The notes: a model not told the origin generated them from the letters alone. Shown: positions 36,008 to 45,746, numbered from the stretch's first letter. The stretch: 64,000 nucleotides of DNA from Stenotrophomonas maltophilia R551-3 (GCF_000020665.1 NC_011071.1:3710501-3774500); one strand, 5' to 3'. Program-made: numbers and translations.

Positions 36008-36913
36008 ATGGACCGCATCGACCGCTTCCGTATCTTCACCCGGGTGGTGGAGAGCGCCAGCTTCACCCGCGCCGCCGACCAGCTCGGCCTGCCCCGCTCC
36101 ACGGTATCGGCGGCCATCGCCGAACTGGAGCAGCGGCTCGGCACCCGCCTGCTGCAGCGATCGACCCGTCGGGTGTCCACCACCCATGATGGGGACGTGT
36201 TCCATGCCCGCTGCCTGCGCCTGATCGCCGAGGTTGAAGACGCCGAATCGCTGTTCCGCCAGGATGACGCGCAACCGATTGGCCTGCTGAAGATCGACGT
36301 ACCCAGCCGCATCGGCCGACGCATCATCGCCCCTGCCCTGCCGGATTTCTTTGCGCGCTACCCGCAGGTGGAACTGGACCTGGGCATGACCGATCGCGCG
36401 GTGAACCTGATCGAAGACGGCTGCGATGCCGTGCTGCGGGTTGGCCACCTGGGTGACTCCAGCCTGGTGGCACGCACGCTGGGCCAGCTCGACTTCGTCA
36501 ACGTTGCTGCGCCCAGTTACCTGCGTGAGCACGGAGTGCCGCAGCATCCCGCGGATCTGCCGCAGCACCGCGCGGTGAACTATGCCTCACCAACAACGGC
36601 GCGGGTGGAACCGTGGGAATGGCAGGACGGCAGCCAGCTGCGCACGCAGCCGATGCCCGGCTGGGTACGGGTGAACAGCGCCGAGGCGTCGATTGCCTGT
36701 TGCGTGGCGGGGCTGGGGCTGCTGCAGATCCCGCGTTACGACGTGCAGGCGGAACTGCACGCCGGCGCACTGGTGGAAGTGATGCCGCAGTACGTGGCGC
36801 AACCGTTGCCGGTGACGTTGCTGCAACCGCATCGGCAGCATCGTGCGCAACGCGTGCAGGTGTTCATCGAATGGCTGCTGCCATTGCTGCGCACCGACCT
36901 GCAGCTGCAGTAG
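36008..36913 (+). CDS. LysR-family transcriptional regulator
   Basis: A 301-residue regulator with an N-terminal winged helix (about 4-63: FTRVVESASFTRAADQLGLP, then STVSAAIAELEQRLGTRLL) and a periplasmic-binding-fold effector domain (about 92-295). It belongs to the CrgA-like subgroup by its RIFTRVVE opening and DAVLRVGHLGDSSLVARTLG segment. It is transcribed away from the SDR gene, so the shared 115-base spacer is the likely operator site. Confidence 0.9.
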   Translation: MDRIDRFRIFTRVVESASFTRAADQLGLPRSTVSAAIAELEQRLGTRLLQRSTRRVSTTHDGDVFHARCLRLIAEVEDAESLFRQDDAQPIGLLKIDVPSRIGRRIIAPALPDFFARYPQVELDLGMTDRAVNLIEDGCDAVLRVGHLGDSSLVARTLGQLDFVNVAAPSYLREHGVPQHPADLPQHRAVNYASPTTARVEPWEWQDGSQLRTQPMPGWVRVNSAEASIACCVAGLGLLQIPRYDVQAELHAGALVEVMPQYVAQPLPVTLLQPHRQHRAQRVQVFIEWLLPLLRTDLQLQ

Positions 36914-37108
36914 ATCCACGCCATGCGTGGATGCTTCTGTAGAGTCGAGCCGTGCTCGACTCATCCCATCATCGCGCGAAGAGCAGCCGAGCATGGCTCG
37001 GCTCTACAGAAGGCAGGTCCCGCGAGCAGATCAATCCACGCCATGCGTGGATGTGCACATCGTGGATGGGGTCAGAGCCCTTTCCCAGCTGGAAAGGGAT
37101 CCGACCCC
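36914..37108. repeat. Repeat cluster: two ATCCACG palindromes, a GTAG REP pair and GGGGTC copy 3
   Basis: This spacer between the LysR gene and smeP (convergent) is almost wholly repeats. ATCCACGCCATGCGTGGAT occurs at 36914-36932 and again at 37034-37052. A GTAG REP unit (36938-36961) faces its inverse (36985-37008). A 41-base GGGGTC dyad runs 37068-37108. No gene is seen. Confidence 0.85.
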
Positions 37109-37127
37109 GGCCGAAGAACCCGGGGCA

Positions 37128-40100
37128 TCACGCCCCGGATTCGTCCGGCTTGACCCGGAACCATGCCGCGTACAACGCCGGCAGGAACACCAGGGTCAGC
37201 ACGGTGCCCACGATCAGGCCACCCATGATCGAGATCGCCATCGAGCCATAGAACGCACTGCGCGACAGCGGGATCATCGCCAGCACCGCCGCCAGCGCAG
37301 TCAGCACGATCGGGCGGAAACGGCGCACCGTGGCATCGATGATCGAATGCCAGCGGTCATGCCCGGCATCGATATCCTGCTGGATCTGGTCGATCAGGAT
37401 CACCGAGTTGCGCATGATCATGCCCGCCAGCGCGATCGTGCCCAGCAGCGCCACGAAGCCGAACGGCGCGCGGAACAGCAGCAGGAACAACGTAGCGCCA
37501 ATGATGCCCAGCGGCGCGGTCACCAGCACCATCGCCGCACGCGAGAAACTACGCAGCTGCAGCATCAGCAGCGTGGCCACCACGATCAGGAACAACGGCA
37601 TGCCGGCCTTGATCGAGTTCTGCCCACGGGCCGAATCCTCCACCGAGCCGCCGGTTTCCAGCAGGTAGCCACTAGGCAGTTCGGCACGGATGCCGTCCAG
37701 CGTCGGTACGATCTGCTGCACCACGTCCAGCGCCTGCATGCCGTCGCTGATGTCGGCACGCACGGTCACCGTCGGCAGGCGGTTGCGGTGCCAGATGATG
37801 CCGTCCTCGAAGGCGTATTCCAGCCGCGCGACCTGCGACAGCGTCACTGCCGTGCCACTGCTGGTGGGCATTGCCAGGCTGCCGATCAGGTCCAGCTGCG
37901 CGCGCTCGTTGTCCGGCCCACGCAGCAGCATCTCGATCTGGCGGTTGCCTTCGCGATAGGTGCTCACGCTCATGCCAGACAACGAACTGCTGAGGAACTG
38001 GCTGACCTGCGCGCTGCTGACGCCCAGCGCGCGTGCACGGTCCTGGTCGATCACCAGCCGCACCACTTTGCTCGGCTCGCTCCAGTCCAGATTGACGTTC
38101 ATCACGTGCGGGTTCTCCCGCACCTTGGCCTCGACCTGGCGCGCGATCGCCTGCACCTGTGCGATGTGCTCGCCGGATACGCGCATCTGTACCGGGTAGC
38201 CGACCGGCGGGCCGTTCTCAAGCCGGGTCACGCGCATCTGCACGTCCGGGAACTGCTTGATCACGTCCTTCAGCATCCAGTCGCGGGTCGCCTCGCGGGC
38301 CTTGGCATCTTCGGTGAGCACCACGAACTGGGCGAAGTTGGTCGCCGGCAGCTGCTGGTCCAGCGGCAGGTAGAAGCGCGGCGAACCGGTGCCGACGTAG
38401 GCCACGTAGTTGCTGATGCCCTCGCGCTGCTTCAGGAGCGTTTCCAGCTTGCTGGCCTGCGCCTGGGTGGCGGCCAGCGATGCGCCTTCGGCCAGTTCGA
38501 TGTCCACCATCAGCTCAGGGCGGGTGGAATCGGGGAAGAACTGCTGCGGCACGAAGCGGAACAGCATCAGCGAGCCGATGAACAGCGCGATGGTCGCACC
38601 GATCACCCACCAGCGATGGCGCAGGCAGGTATCCAGGAAACCCCGGAAGCGGGTGTAGAACGGCCGCTGGTACGGATCATGGTCATGCGCATGCTCCTTC
38701 GGCGCGATCCAGCGCAAGAGCGTCGGGTGGCGGTCAGCCCACTGCAGGCGCTTGGCACGCCAGCGACCGGCCAGGCTGTCGGGCTTGGGCAGCTGCGGAT
38801 TGAACAGGTCCGGCAGCATCTTGTCGCCGAGGTACGGGATGAACAGCACCGCAGCGATCCAGGACACCACCAGGGCGATGGTCACCACCTGGAACAGCGA
38901 ACGGGTGTACTCACCGGTGCTCGAGGCTGCCGTTGCGATGGGCAGGAAGCCGGCCGCGGTGATCAGCGTGCCGGTCAGCATCGGGAACGCGGTCGATTCC
39001 CAGGCAAAACTGGCTGCACGCAGGCGGTCGTAGCCCTGCTCCATCTTGGTGGCCATCATTTCCACCGCGATGATCGCATCGTCCACCAGCAGGCCCAGCG
39101 CCAGCACCAGCGCGCCCAGCGAGATCTTGTGCAGGCCGATGTCGAAGTAGTGCATGACGAAGAAGGTCATCGCCAGCACCAGTGGAATGGTCACGCCCAC
39201 CACCAGACCGGTGCGCAGGCCCAGCGAGAAGAAGCTGACCAGCAGCACGATCACCACTGCTTCGGTCAGCACCTGCACGAACTCACCCACCGACTCTTCC
39301 ACTGCGTGTGGCTGGTCGGACACCTTGCGCAGCTGCATGCCGGCCGGCAGGGTCTTCTGCAGGCGCTCGAACTCGGCATCCAGGGTGGCACCGAGTTTCA
39401 GGATGTCGCCGCCCTCCTTCATCGCCACCGCCAGGCCGATCGCATCCTGGCCCATGAAGCGCATCTTCGGCGAGGCAGGATCGGCAAAGCCACGCTTCAC
39501 CTCGGCGATGTCGCCCAGGTGCAAGGTCCGTTCGCCCGCCTGGATCGGGAATTTGCGGATGTCTTCAATCGAATCGAACTGGCCGGTCACGCGCAGCTGC
39601 ACGCGGTCGGTCGGGGTCTCGAAGAAGCTGGTGGCGGTCACCGCGTTCTGGTCGGCCAACGCCTGCTGCACCTGCTGCAGCGACACGCCCAGCGTGGCCA
39701 GCTTGGTGTTGGACAGTTCGATCCAGACCTTCTCGTCCTGCAGGCCGACCAGGTCGATCTTGCCGACGTCAGGCACGCGCTGCAGTTCCAGCTGGATACG
39801 GTCGGCGTAATCGCGCATCACCGCGTAATCGAAGCCTTCGCCGGTCAGCGCATAGATGTTGCCGAAGGTATCGCCGAACTCATCGTTGTAGAACGGCCCG
39901 ACGATCTCGCGCGGCAGCGTCGCCTTGATGTCACCCACGCGCTTGCGCACCTGGTACCAGAGGTCGGGAATCTGCTTGGAACGCAGGCTGTCGCGGGCCA
40001 TGAAGATCACCTGCGACTCGCCCGGGCGCGAGTACGAGCGGATGAACTCGTACTCGCCGGTGTTCATCAGCGCCTTCTCGATCGGCTCGGTCACCTGCCG

Positions 40101-40289
40101 CGAGACCTGCTCGGCGGTGGCGCCAGGCCACATCGTGCGTACCACCATCGCCTTGAAGGTGAAGGGTGGATCTTCAGACTGGCCCAGGTGCTTGTAGGAC
40201 CAGGCGCCGATGACGGCGAAGGCCAGCATCGCAAACAGCACCAGCGGGCGATTGCCCAGCGCCCATTCGGAGAGGTTGAAGCGGCGCAC
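37128..40289 (-). CDS. smeP: RND efflux permease, SmeP-like
   Basis: Inner-membrane proton antiporter of a tripartite multidrug pump, 1053 residues. It has the duplicated RND layout: a first helix at about 12-32, a large periplasmic loop, helices with KISLGALVLALGLLVDDAII (the proton-relay Asp pair), a second periplasmic loop and the mirrored C-terminal helices (GFVALLGTIALAGMIMRNSV). The gene follows smeO by 3 bases. With the divergent TetR gene, pcm and tolC, the layout corresponds to the SmeOP-TolCSm pump described in S. maltophilia; I assign the name from synteny and family, not from an alignment. Confidence 0.87.
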   Translation of the reverse strand: MRRFNLSEWALGNRPLVLFAMLAFAVIGAWSYKHLGQSEDPPFTFKAMVVRTMWPGATAEQVSRQVTEPIEKALMNTGEYEFIRSYSRPGESQVIFMARDSLRSKQIPDLWYQVRKRVGDIKATLPREIVGPFYNDEFGDTFGNIYALTGEGFDYAVMRDYADRIQLELQRVPDVGKIDLVGLQDEKVWIELSNTKLATLGVSLQQVQQALADQNAVTATSFFETPTDRVQLRVTGQFDSIEDIRKFPIQAGERTLHLGDIAEVKRGFADPASPKMRFMGQDAIGLAVAMKEGGDILKLGATLDAEFERLQKTLPAGMQLRKVSDQPHAVEESVGEFVQVLTEAVVIVLLVSFFSLGLRTGLVVGVTIPLVLAMTFFVMHYFDIGLHKISLGALVLALGLLVDDAIIAVEMMATKMEQGYDRLRAASFAWESTAFPMLTGTLITAAGFLPIATAASSTGEYTRSLFQVVTIALVVSWIAAVLFIPYLGDKMLPDLFNPQLPKPDSLAGRWRAKRLQWADRHPTLLRWIAPKEHAHDHDPYQRPFYTRFRGFLDTCLRHRWWVIGATIALFIGSLMLFRFVPQQFFPDSTRPELMVDIELAEGASLAATQAQASKLETLLKQREGISNYVAYVGTGSPRFYLPLDQQLPATNFAQFVVLTEDAKAREATRDWMLKDVIKQFPDVQMRVTRLENGPPVGYPVQMRVSGEHIAQVQAIARQVEAKVRENPHVMNVNLDWSEPSKVVRLVIDQDRARALGVSSAQVSQFLSSSLSGMSVSTYREGNRQIEMLLRGPDNERAQLDLIGSLAMPTSSGTAVTLSQVARLEYAFEDGIIWHRNRLPTVTVRADISDGMQALDVVQQIVPTLDGIRAELPSGYLLETGGSVEDSARGQNSIKAGMPLFLIVVATLLMLQLRSFSRAAMVLVTAPLGIIGATLFLLLFRAPFGFVALLGTIALAGMIMRNSVILIDQIQQDIDAGHDRWHSIIDATVRRFRPIVLTALAAVLAMIPLSRSAFYGSMAISIMGGLIVGTVLTLVFLPALYAAWFRVKPDESGA

Positions 40290-40292
40290 GGA

Positions 40293-41432
40293 TCAGTGCC
40301 CCTTGCCTGCGGCCGGCGCAGCGGCCGGCGTGGCCGCCGGTGCCAGCACCGGACGATTCTGGCGGTCGACCGGCGTCACCACCTGGCCTTCGCGCAGCAG
40401 ATGGCCACCGGCAGCCACCACCCAGTCACCCGCGGCCACGCCGGACAGCACCGGCACCGCCTGCGCACCATAGGCACCGACCGTCACCGGGGTGGCCTTC
40501 AACGCACCATTGGACGGATTGACCACCCACACGCTGGCCTTGCCATCACTGCCGCGCAGCACCGAGCCGAGCGGCAGCTGCAGGGTACCATTGCGGCCAG
40601 CGGCGGCGAACACCCGCGCGCTCTGGCCCAGTTCCACTTCGCTCAAGGCTTCCGGCGCCAGGCTGACCCGCGTGGCATAGGTGCGTGCCTGCGCATCGGC
40701 GGCCGGCGCGATCTCGCGCAGGGTGCCCGGCAGCAGCTGGCCCGGGCGGTTCCACAGTTCCACCTGCACCGGCTGCCCGACCTTGTAATCACGGATGTTG
40801 CTTTCCGGCAGCGCGATCAGCACTTCGCGGCCACCATCTGCGGCCAGGGTGAACACCGTCTGCCCGGCACTGACCACCTGCCCGGCTTCGGCCTGGCGGC
40901 TGGCGATCACGCCGTCGGCCGGCGCGCGCAGCTGCGCGTACTCGGCCTGGTTGCGGGCCACCGCCAGGTTGGCGCGGGCGGCATTGGCCTGGCCCTGCGC
41001 GGCCTTGAACGCAGCGGTCTGCTGGTCCAGCGCCGAGCGGCTGACCAGCTGGTCCTCGGCCAGCTTGGCGTAGCGCTTCTGGTCATCGCGGGCGCGCACC
41101 AGGTCGGCTTCTGCCGCCGCCAGCTGCGCCTGCGAGGCGGCTGCCTGCGAGGCGTAGTCGGCCACGTCCAGCTCGGCCAGCAGCTGGCCCTTCTTCACGC
41201 GTTGCCCAGCGTCGACATGACGCTTGATCAGGTTGCCGCCGACCCGGAACGACAGCGGGCTCTCCTGGCGGGCGCGTACCTCGCCGGGGTAGGCCGCCGG
41301 CGCCTGTCCGTCCTGCGTGGTGGGATGCACCACCAGCACCGGAATGGCCGCCACCGGCTCGGCGGCCTGCCTGCCACAAGCCGCCACTACCACCGCCAGC
41401 ACGCCAACACCCAACCAACGCATGTTCTTCAT
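40293..41432 (-). CDS. smeO: RND periplasmic adaptor lipoprotein, SmeO-like
   Basis: Membrane-fusion subunit joining SmeP to an outer-membrane channel, 379 residues. A lipoprotein signal ends in VVVAAC (lipidated Cys20 or so). Next come a beta-barrel/lipoyl region with ESPLSFRVGGNLIKRHVDAG and QRVKKGQLLAELD, a coiled-coil hairpin (about 90-165) rich in Ala and Gln, and the second lipoyl half with APADGVIASRQAEAGQVV. The C-terminus is an Ala/Pro tail. I chose the ATG at 41432 because it gives the lipobox signal. It is divergent from the TetR gene with paired operators between them. Confidence 0.88.
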   Translation of the reverse strand: MKNMRWLGVGVLAVVVAACGRQAAEPVAAIPVLVVHPTTQDGQAPAAYPGEVRARQESPLSFRVGGNLIKRHVDAGQRVKKGQLLAELDVADYASQAAASQAQLAAAEADLVRARDDQKRYAKLAEDQLVSRSALDQQTAAFKAAQGQANAARANLAVARNQAEYAQLRAPADGVIASRQAEAGQVVSAGQTVFTLAADGGREVLIALPESNIRDYKVGQPVQVELWNRPGQLLPGTLREIAPAADAQARTYATRVSLAPEALSEVELGQSARVFAAAGRNGTLQLPLGSVLRGSDGKASVWVVNPSNGALKATPVTVGAYGAQAVPVLSGVAAGDWVVAAGGHLLREGQVVTPVDRQNRPVLAPAATPAAAPAAGKGH

Positions 41433-41504
41433 GAGGTACAAGACCTGAAAAGGGGATCCGGGGGAACGCGCCGGCAACATACTGTTGCGACACGGACATT
41501 AGTG

Positions 41505-41548
41505 AACCAGTCGGTATAGTATAAATATCGAACCGCTTGGTCTAGTAT
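41505..41548. promoter_or_regulatory. Candidate TetR operators between smeO and the regulator
   Basis: AACCAGTCGGTATAGTAT (41505-41522) and AACCGCTTGGTCTAGTAT (41531-41548) match at 14 of 18 positions. Each contains an ACC-N4-GGT dyad, and they are 26 bases apart start to start. They sit in the 123-base divergent spacer, overlapping where both promoters should be, as expected for local repression of both genes. Confidence 0.6.
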
Positions 41549-41555
41549 TGTCGTG

Positions 41556-42236
41556 ATGAGTTCTCCCACTTCCCGCAAGCCGTCGGCCAAGCCCGCTGCC
41601 AAGGCCGCCGGGCCCGGGCGCCCCAAGGACCTCGGCAAGCGCGCGGCGATCCTTGAAGCAGCCAAGGCACTGTTCATCGAACAGGGCTATACCGGCGTGA
41701 GCATGGACACCATCGCCGCTCAGGCCGGCGTCTCGAAGCTGACCGTGTACAGCCACTTCGGCGACAAGGAGACCCTGTTCTCCGAGGCCGTGCAGTCAAA
41801 ATGCATTGAAATGCTGCCTGACGCGCTGTTCGTGGCCGACGCGGACGGACCGTTGCGCGACCAGCTGATCGGCATCGGCCTGGCCTTCTTCGAGTTGATC
41901 ACCTCCGACGCGGCGATCTCCATCCAGCGCATGATGATGGCGCCGGAAACCGATGAGCGCCTGCGCGAGCTGTTCTGGCAGGCCGGCCCGGAGCGCACCT
42001 GCGAGGCCCTGGCCGACTTCCTGCGCGCGCGCGGCGCGCGCGGCGAACTGGACATCCCCGACTATTACCTGGCTGGCCAGCAGTTCCTGACCCTGGTCAA
42101 GGGCGAAGTGCACATGCATATGATGTGCGGCATGCCACTGTCACCGGTGGAATGCGACCCTCTCACCCACGTGACCGCCAGCATCGACTTCTTCCTGCGC
42201 GCCTACGCGCCAAGAGGGGCCGGGACGGCCGGATAA
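41556..42236 (+). CDS. smeRo: TetR-family repressor, SmeRo-like
   Basis: A 226-residue regulator. After a Lys/Pro/Ala-rich N-terminal arm (about 1-28) the helix-turn-helix domain (about 30-78) reads AAILEAAKALFIEQGYTGVS, then TIAAQAGVSKLTVYSHFGDK. The C-terminal ligand-binding domain is of the AefR-like TetR_C type. An in-frame GTG lies one codon upstream (41553); no clear ribosome site is visible, so a leaderless transcript is possible. It is divergent from smeO and upstream of pcm and tolC, as reported for SmeRo. Repression of smeOP is inferred from that synteny. Confidence 0.85.
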   Translation: MSSPTSRKPSAKPAAKAAGPGRPKDLGKRAAILEAAKALFIEQGYTGVSMDTIAAQAGVSKLTVYSHFGDKETLFSEAVQSKCIEMLPDALFVADADGPLRDQLIGIGLAFFELITSDAAISIQRMMMAPETDERLRELFWQAGPERTCEALADFLRARGARGELDIPDYYLAGQQFLTLVKGEVHMHMMCGMPLSPVECDPLTHVTASIDFFLRAYAPRGAGTAG

Positions 42237-42372
42237 CCAAAACTGAACGAACCGGAGGTCGCGATGACTTCCGGCACTGCGACCCCGGCCACCCGGCAGC
42301 TGATGCTCTGGGCGCGCCGCCGGCCTCCGGCACCGGTAAAATGGCCGGCCCACTGCGCTGGATTTGAACCTC

Positions 42373-43020
42373 ATGACGATTGATTACGCCCACGCCCGCG
42401 AACTGATGGTGGAACAGCAGATCCGTCCCTGGGACGTGCTGGACATCAAGGTGCTCGACGTCCTGGCCCGCCTGCCGCGCGAGGCCTTCGTCGCCGACGC
42501 GCACCGGGCGCTGGCCTACGCCGATGTTGAACTGCCGATCGGCCATGGCCAGAAGATGATGAAGCCGGTCATCGAGGGCCGTACCCTGCAGGCACTGGAC
42601 CTGCAGCCGGGTGACGAAGTGCTGGAAATCGGCACCGGCAGCGGCTTCCTGTCGGCCTGCATCGGCGCGCTGGCGCGCGACGTGCTGAGCCTGGAGATCG
42701 ACCCGGAGCTGGCTGCCGCCGCACGTGCGCGCCTGGATGCTTCCGGCCTGGGCACCAACGTCCGCGTGGAAGTGGCCGACGCCCTGGCCTGGCAGACCGA
42801 ACGCCGCTTTGACGTGATCTGTGTCACTGGTGCCGTCGACGTGGTGCCGTCACAGTTCGCATCGTGGCTGCGTCCGGGTGGTCGCCTGTTCGTGATCCAT
42901 GGCCGTTCGCCGGCAATGGAGGCCCTGCTGGTCAAGGCCGACGGCAGCAGCGAGTCCCTGTTCGAGACCGATATCGATTACCTGCGTGGTGCCGCCCCGG
43001 CACCCCAGTTCCACCTCTGA
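42373..43020 (+). CDS. pcm: Protein-L-isoaspartate O-methyltransferase
   Basis: SAM-dependent protein repair enzyme that methylates isoaspartyl residues, 215 residues. Family marks are the MVEQQIRPWDV and LPREAFV opening, the IGHGQKMMKPVIEGRTLQAL substrate loop and the SAM motif DEVLEIGTGSGFLSA. I chose the ATG at 42373 over a TTG at 42364. It is followed by tolC after 16 bases, so the two are co-transcribed; the functional link with efflux is not obvious from the enzyme itself. Confidence 0.93.
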   Translation: MTIDYAHARELMVEQQIRPWDVLDIKVLDVLARLPREAFVADAHRALAYADVELPIGHGQKMMKPVIEGRTLQALDLQPGDEVLEIGTGSGFLSACIGALARDVLSLEIDPELAAAARARLDASGLGTNVRVEVADALAWQTERRFDVICVTGAVDVVPSQFASWLRPGGRLFVIHGRSPAMEALLVKADGSSESLFETDIDYLRGAAPAPQFHL

Positions 43021-43036
43021 GTCCAAGGAAGCCGCA

Positions 43037-44395
43037 ATGATCCGCCGATCCCTCGCTGTTGCGCTGGCCACTGCCCTGCTGCCGTTGTCCGCCCATGCCG
43101 CCGACCTGCTGCAGGTCTATGAAATGGCGCGCAACGGCGATCCGCAGCTGTCCGCCGCCGAATCGACCCGGCTGGTCGACAAGGAAGGCGCCGTGCAGGC
43201 ACGTGCCGCCCTGCTGCCGCAGCTCACCGGCCAGGCCACGCTTAACCGTTCGCGTTCGGAGGCCAATGCCGATGCCAACTCCGGCACGGTCTCCAGCAGG
43301 CGCCGCAATTACACGGTCGAGGGCAGCCAGACGCTGTTCAACTGGACCCAGATCAACAACCTGCGTTCGCAGCGCGAACTGAGCAAGGCGGCGGATTTCA
43401 CCCTGGATTCGGCCAACGACAGCCTGATCGTGCGCACCTCGGCGGCCTACTTCAACGTGCTGGTGGCGATCGAATCGCTGAACGCCGCGCAGACCAATGA
43501 AGCGGCCGCGAAGAAGCAGTTCGACTTCGCCGACAAGCGCCTGGAAGTGGGCCTGGCGCCGATCACCGACGTGCACGAAGCACGTGCCCAGTACGACCAG
43601 GCACGTGCCAACAGCATCGTTGCGCAGAACACCCTGGCCGATAACTACCAGGCGCTGACCGAACTGACCGGCCAGCCGGTGGTCAACCTGCGCGGCCTGC
43701 CGGCGGACTTCCGCCCGGAAGTGCCGGCCAACCGCGGCAACATCGATGAGCTGGTGCACCAGGCCACCACCGGGAATCCGGCACTGAAGGCACAGGAACT
43801 GAAGGTCAGCGCTGCCGAGGCCGGCGTGCAGGCCGCACGTGGTGGCCACTACCCGACCCTGTCGCTGGGCGGCAGCTGGGGCAAGAGCGCGACCTGGGGT
43901 GACAGCACCGGTGCAGGCTCGTTGTCGCCGGATGCACGCACCAACAGCATCGGGCTGACCCTGAGCGTGCCGATCTTCGCCGGTGGTGCCACCCAGTCCG
44001 GCGTGCGCCAGGCGCTGGCCCAGCGCGACATCGCCCAGGACGGCTACGAGCAGCAGAAGCGCGCCCTGGACCGCAACACCCGCAATGCCTACCAGACCCT
44101 GGTGCAGGGCATCAGCGAAGTGGAAGCCCGCCGCCTGGCGGTGGTCTCGGCGCAGAGCGCGTACGACGCGTCGCAGGTCGGCCTGGAAGTCGGTACCCGT
44201 ACCGTGCTGGACGTGATCCAGAACCAGCGCATCCTGTTCTCGGCGCAGCTGGATTATGCACAGGCCCGCTACACCTTCCTGCAGAACCGCCTGCTGCTGA
44301 GCCAGTCGCTGGGCGCGCTGGACGTGGCCGAGCTGCAGGACGTCAACCGCCTGCTGACCCAGGACGCAGGCAACCCGGCAACGACCACAAACTGA
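43037..44395 (+). CDS. tolC: TolC-family outer-membrane efflux channel
   Basis: Trimeric outer-membrane/periplasmic tunnel for RND and other exporters, 452 residues. The signal peptide is MIRRSLAVALATALLPLSAH (ending AHA). The two TolC repeats are visible: first around AAYFNVLVAIESLNAAQ and FDFADKRLEVGLAPITDVHE, then around NAYQTLVQGISEVEARRLAV and YDASQVGLEVGTRTVLDVIQ. AAGGAAG precedes the ATG. It is probably the TolCSm partner of SmeOP, and could serve other pumps that lack their own channel. Confidence 0.95.
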   Translation: MIRRSLAVALATALLPLSAHAADLLQVYEMARNGDPQLSAAESTRLVDKEGAVQARAALLPQLTGQATLNRSRSEANADANSGTVSSRRRNYTVEGSQTLFNWTQINNLRSQRELSKAADFTLDSANDSLIVRTSAAYFNVLVAIESLNAAQTNEAAAKKQFDFADKRLEVGLAPITDVHEARAQYDQARANSIVAQNTLADNYQALTELTGQPVVNLRGLPADFRPEVPANRGNIDELVHQATTGNPALKAQELKVSAAEAGVQAARGGHYPTLSLGGSWGKSATWGDSTGAGSLSPDARTNSIGLTLSVPIFAGGATQSGVRQALAQRDIAQDGYEQQKRALDRNTRNAYQTLVQGISEVEARRLAVVSAQSAYDASQVGLEVGTRTVLDVIQNQRILFSAQLDYAQARYTFLQNRLLLSQSLGALDVAELQDVNRLLTQDAGNPATTTN

Positions 44396-44420
44396 GTCGT
44401 CGTCCTGCCGGCAACGAAGA

Positions 44421-44446
44421 AGCCACCCACGAGGGTGGCTTTTTTG
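44421..44446 (+). terminator. Terminator after tolC
   Basis: AGCCACCC ACGA GGGTGGCT followed by a T-run is a clear intrinsic terminator 25 bases after the tolC stop. Confidence 0.95.
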
Positions 44447-44495
44447 TGGACGCCGCATGCGCACGCAATCACGCATGACGCAGAACTACCGCGCA

Positions 44496-45746
44496 TCAGC
44501 CGGGCCATGCGCGCAGCTGCAGCACCGCCGACAGCAGGCACAGTGCCGCCGCCAAGGGCGCCAGCACCGGCATCGTCAACGACCATCGTGAGCCGTGCGA
44601 CACCTCCACGCATTCCCGCGTGCGCAGTGCCCCAAGGCACAGCGCTGCCGTCACCAGCAGGGCGGCCGGGCCAGGCAGCACCGGCAGCCACCCCATCGGC
44701 ACGCATAGCGCCAACAAGGCCGAGAGCAGAACAACGACCACGGTCGCCAGCGTTTTCCTGGGCCCATGCTTCTCTTTGCATGCCACGGACCACATCCCCA
44801 TTGCCAGATGTGCGGCCAGCAACACCAGCACCAGTAGCAGCGCCGCCAATCCGGCCATGCCGGCCAAAGGCAGCAGCGGCAGCAGCCACTGCAGTTCGGG
44901 ATGGCCTTGCAGTGCCACCGACAACGGACGCGGGCTGGCCAGCGCCGGGAATGCGACCAGCCCCGCCTGCAGCGCAGCCAGCAGGATCAACAGCAGCATG
45001 GCCAGCAACACCATCGCTGCCAGCACCCTGAATTGCTGCGATACCGTTCGCAGGCGCAGGCCGGGAAAGCCCAGCGCCAGCCCTGCGCTGGCAAACACGC
45101 CCAGCAACGACACGCTCGCGGCAAGTACGCCGCCCAGCCCGAAGTGATAGGGCGCGGTTGCCTCTGGCAACCACGGAATCCAATGGGCGTAGTGCACATG
45201 CCGCGCCGCCAGCGCCAGCAACAGCACGCCGATACCGATCTTCACCGTCAGCAGTGCGCAGACCAGCAGTGCGGCACGCCGCGGCGGCAACACCGCGAAC
45301 ATTCCCAACAGCAGCAGGCCTGCTGCCGCCAGCAACGGGCCCGGCAGCCAGCTGTCCGCGCTGATGCCGCGGCTGGCCAGCACCGCATGTAGATGCAGGG
45401 CAGCGGACTGCGCGACGCCTGCTGCCGTCGCCACCAGTTCCAGCAGCAGTACGGCGCCCAGCAAGCCGGCGAGGCCCCTGCCCCAGCTTGCAACCAGCAG
45501 CCCGTGCAGGCCATCCACGCCTGGCCATTGCTGGCGCACGACCTGCACGCAGCACAGCACCAGTCCGGCAGCCAACGCGGCCAGCAGCAGACTGAGCACG
45601 ATGGCTGGACCGGCCTGGACAGCGGTGTACTGGCCGACCCGCGCCACCACATTTCCTCCCAGCAGCAGCGTCAGCGCAACCACCGCCAGATGTTCCTTCC
45701 CGGGATGCAGTCCGCCGACGCCATCCCTGCTGCTGTCGCCATCCAT
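44496..45746 (-). CDS. APC-superfamily-like permease (divergent)
   Basis: A very hydrophobic 416-residue protein with about twelve predicted membrane helices. The order of elements (LTLLLGGNVVARVGQYTAVQ near the N-terminus, then HWIPWLPEATAPYHFGLGG followed by VLAASVSLLGVFASAGLALG) resembles amino-acid permeases of the APC superfamily. The usual glycine-rich first helix and cation or substrate residues are not clear, so the family call is moderate. The ATG at 45746 follows AGAGGACT. It is convergent with tolC. The codon use is Leu- and Ala-heavy, without signs of foreign origin. Confidence 0.55.
   Translation of the reverse strand: MDGDSSRDGVGGLHPGKEHLAVVALTLLLGGNVVARVGQYTAVQAGPAIVLSLLLAALAAGLVLCCVQVVRQQWPGVDGLHGLLVASWGRGLAGLLGAVLLLELVATAAGVAQSAALHLHAVLASRGISADSWLPGPLLAAAGLLLLGMFAVLPPRRAALLVCALLTVKIGIGVLLLALAARHVHYAHWIPWLPEATAPYHFGLGGVLAASVSLLGVFASAGLALGFPGLRLRTVSQQFRVLAAMVLLAMLLLILLAALQAGLVAFPALASPRPLSVALQGHPELQWLLPLLPLAGMAGLAALLLVLVLLAAHLAMGMWSVACKEKHGPRKTLATVVVVLLSALLALCVPMGWLPVLPGPAALLVTAALCLGALRTRECVEVSHGSRWSLTMPVLAPLAAALCLLSAVLQLRAWPG

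Noticed and set aside
36843..41519. A 1558-codon plus-strand open frame across smeP and smeO
   Set aside because: It is antisense to two clear efflux genes, has repetitive His/Arg/Gln-rich composition and no domain. Long antisense frames are common in GC-rich DNA.
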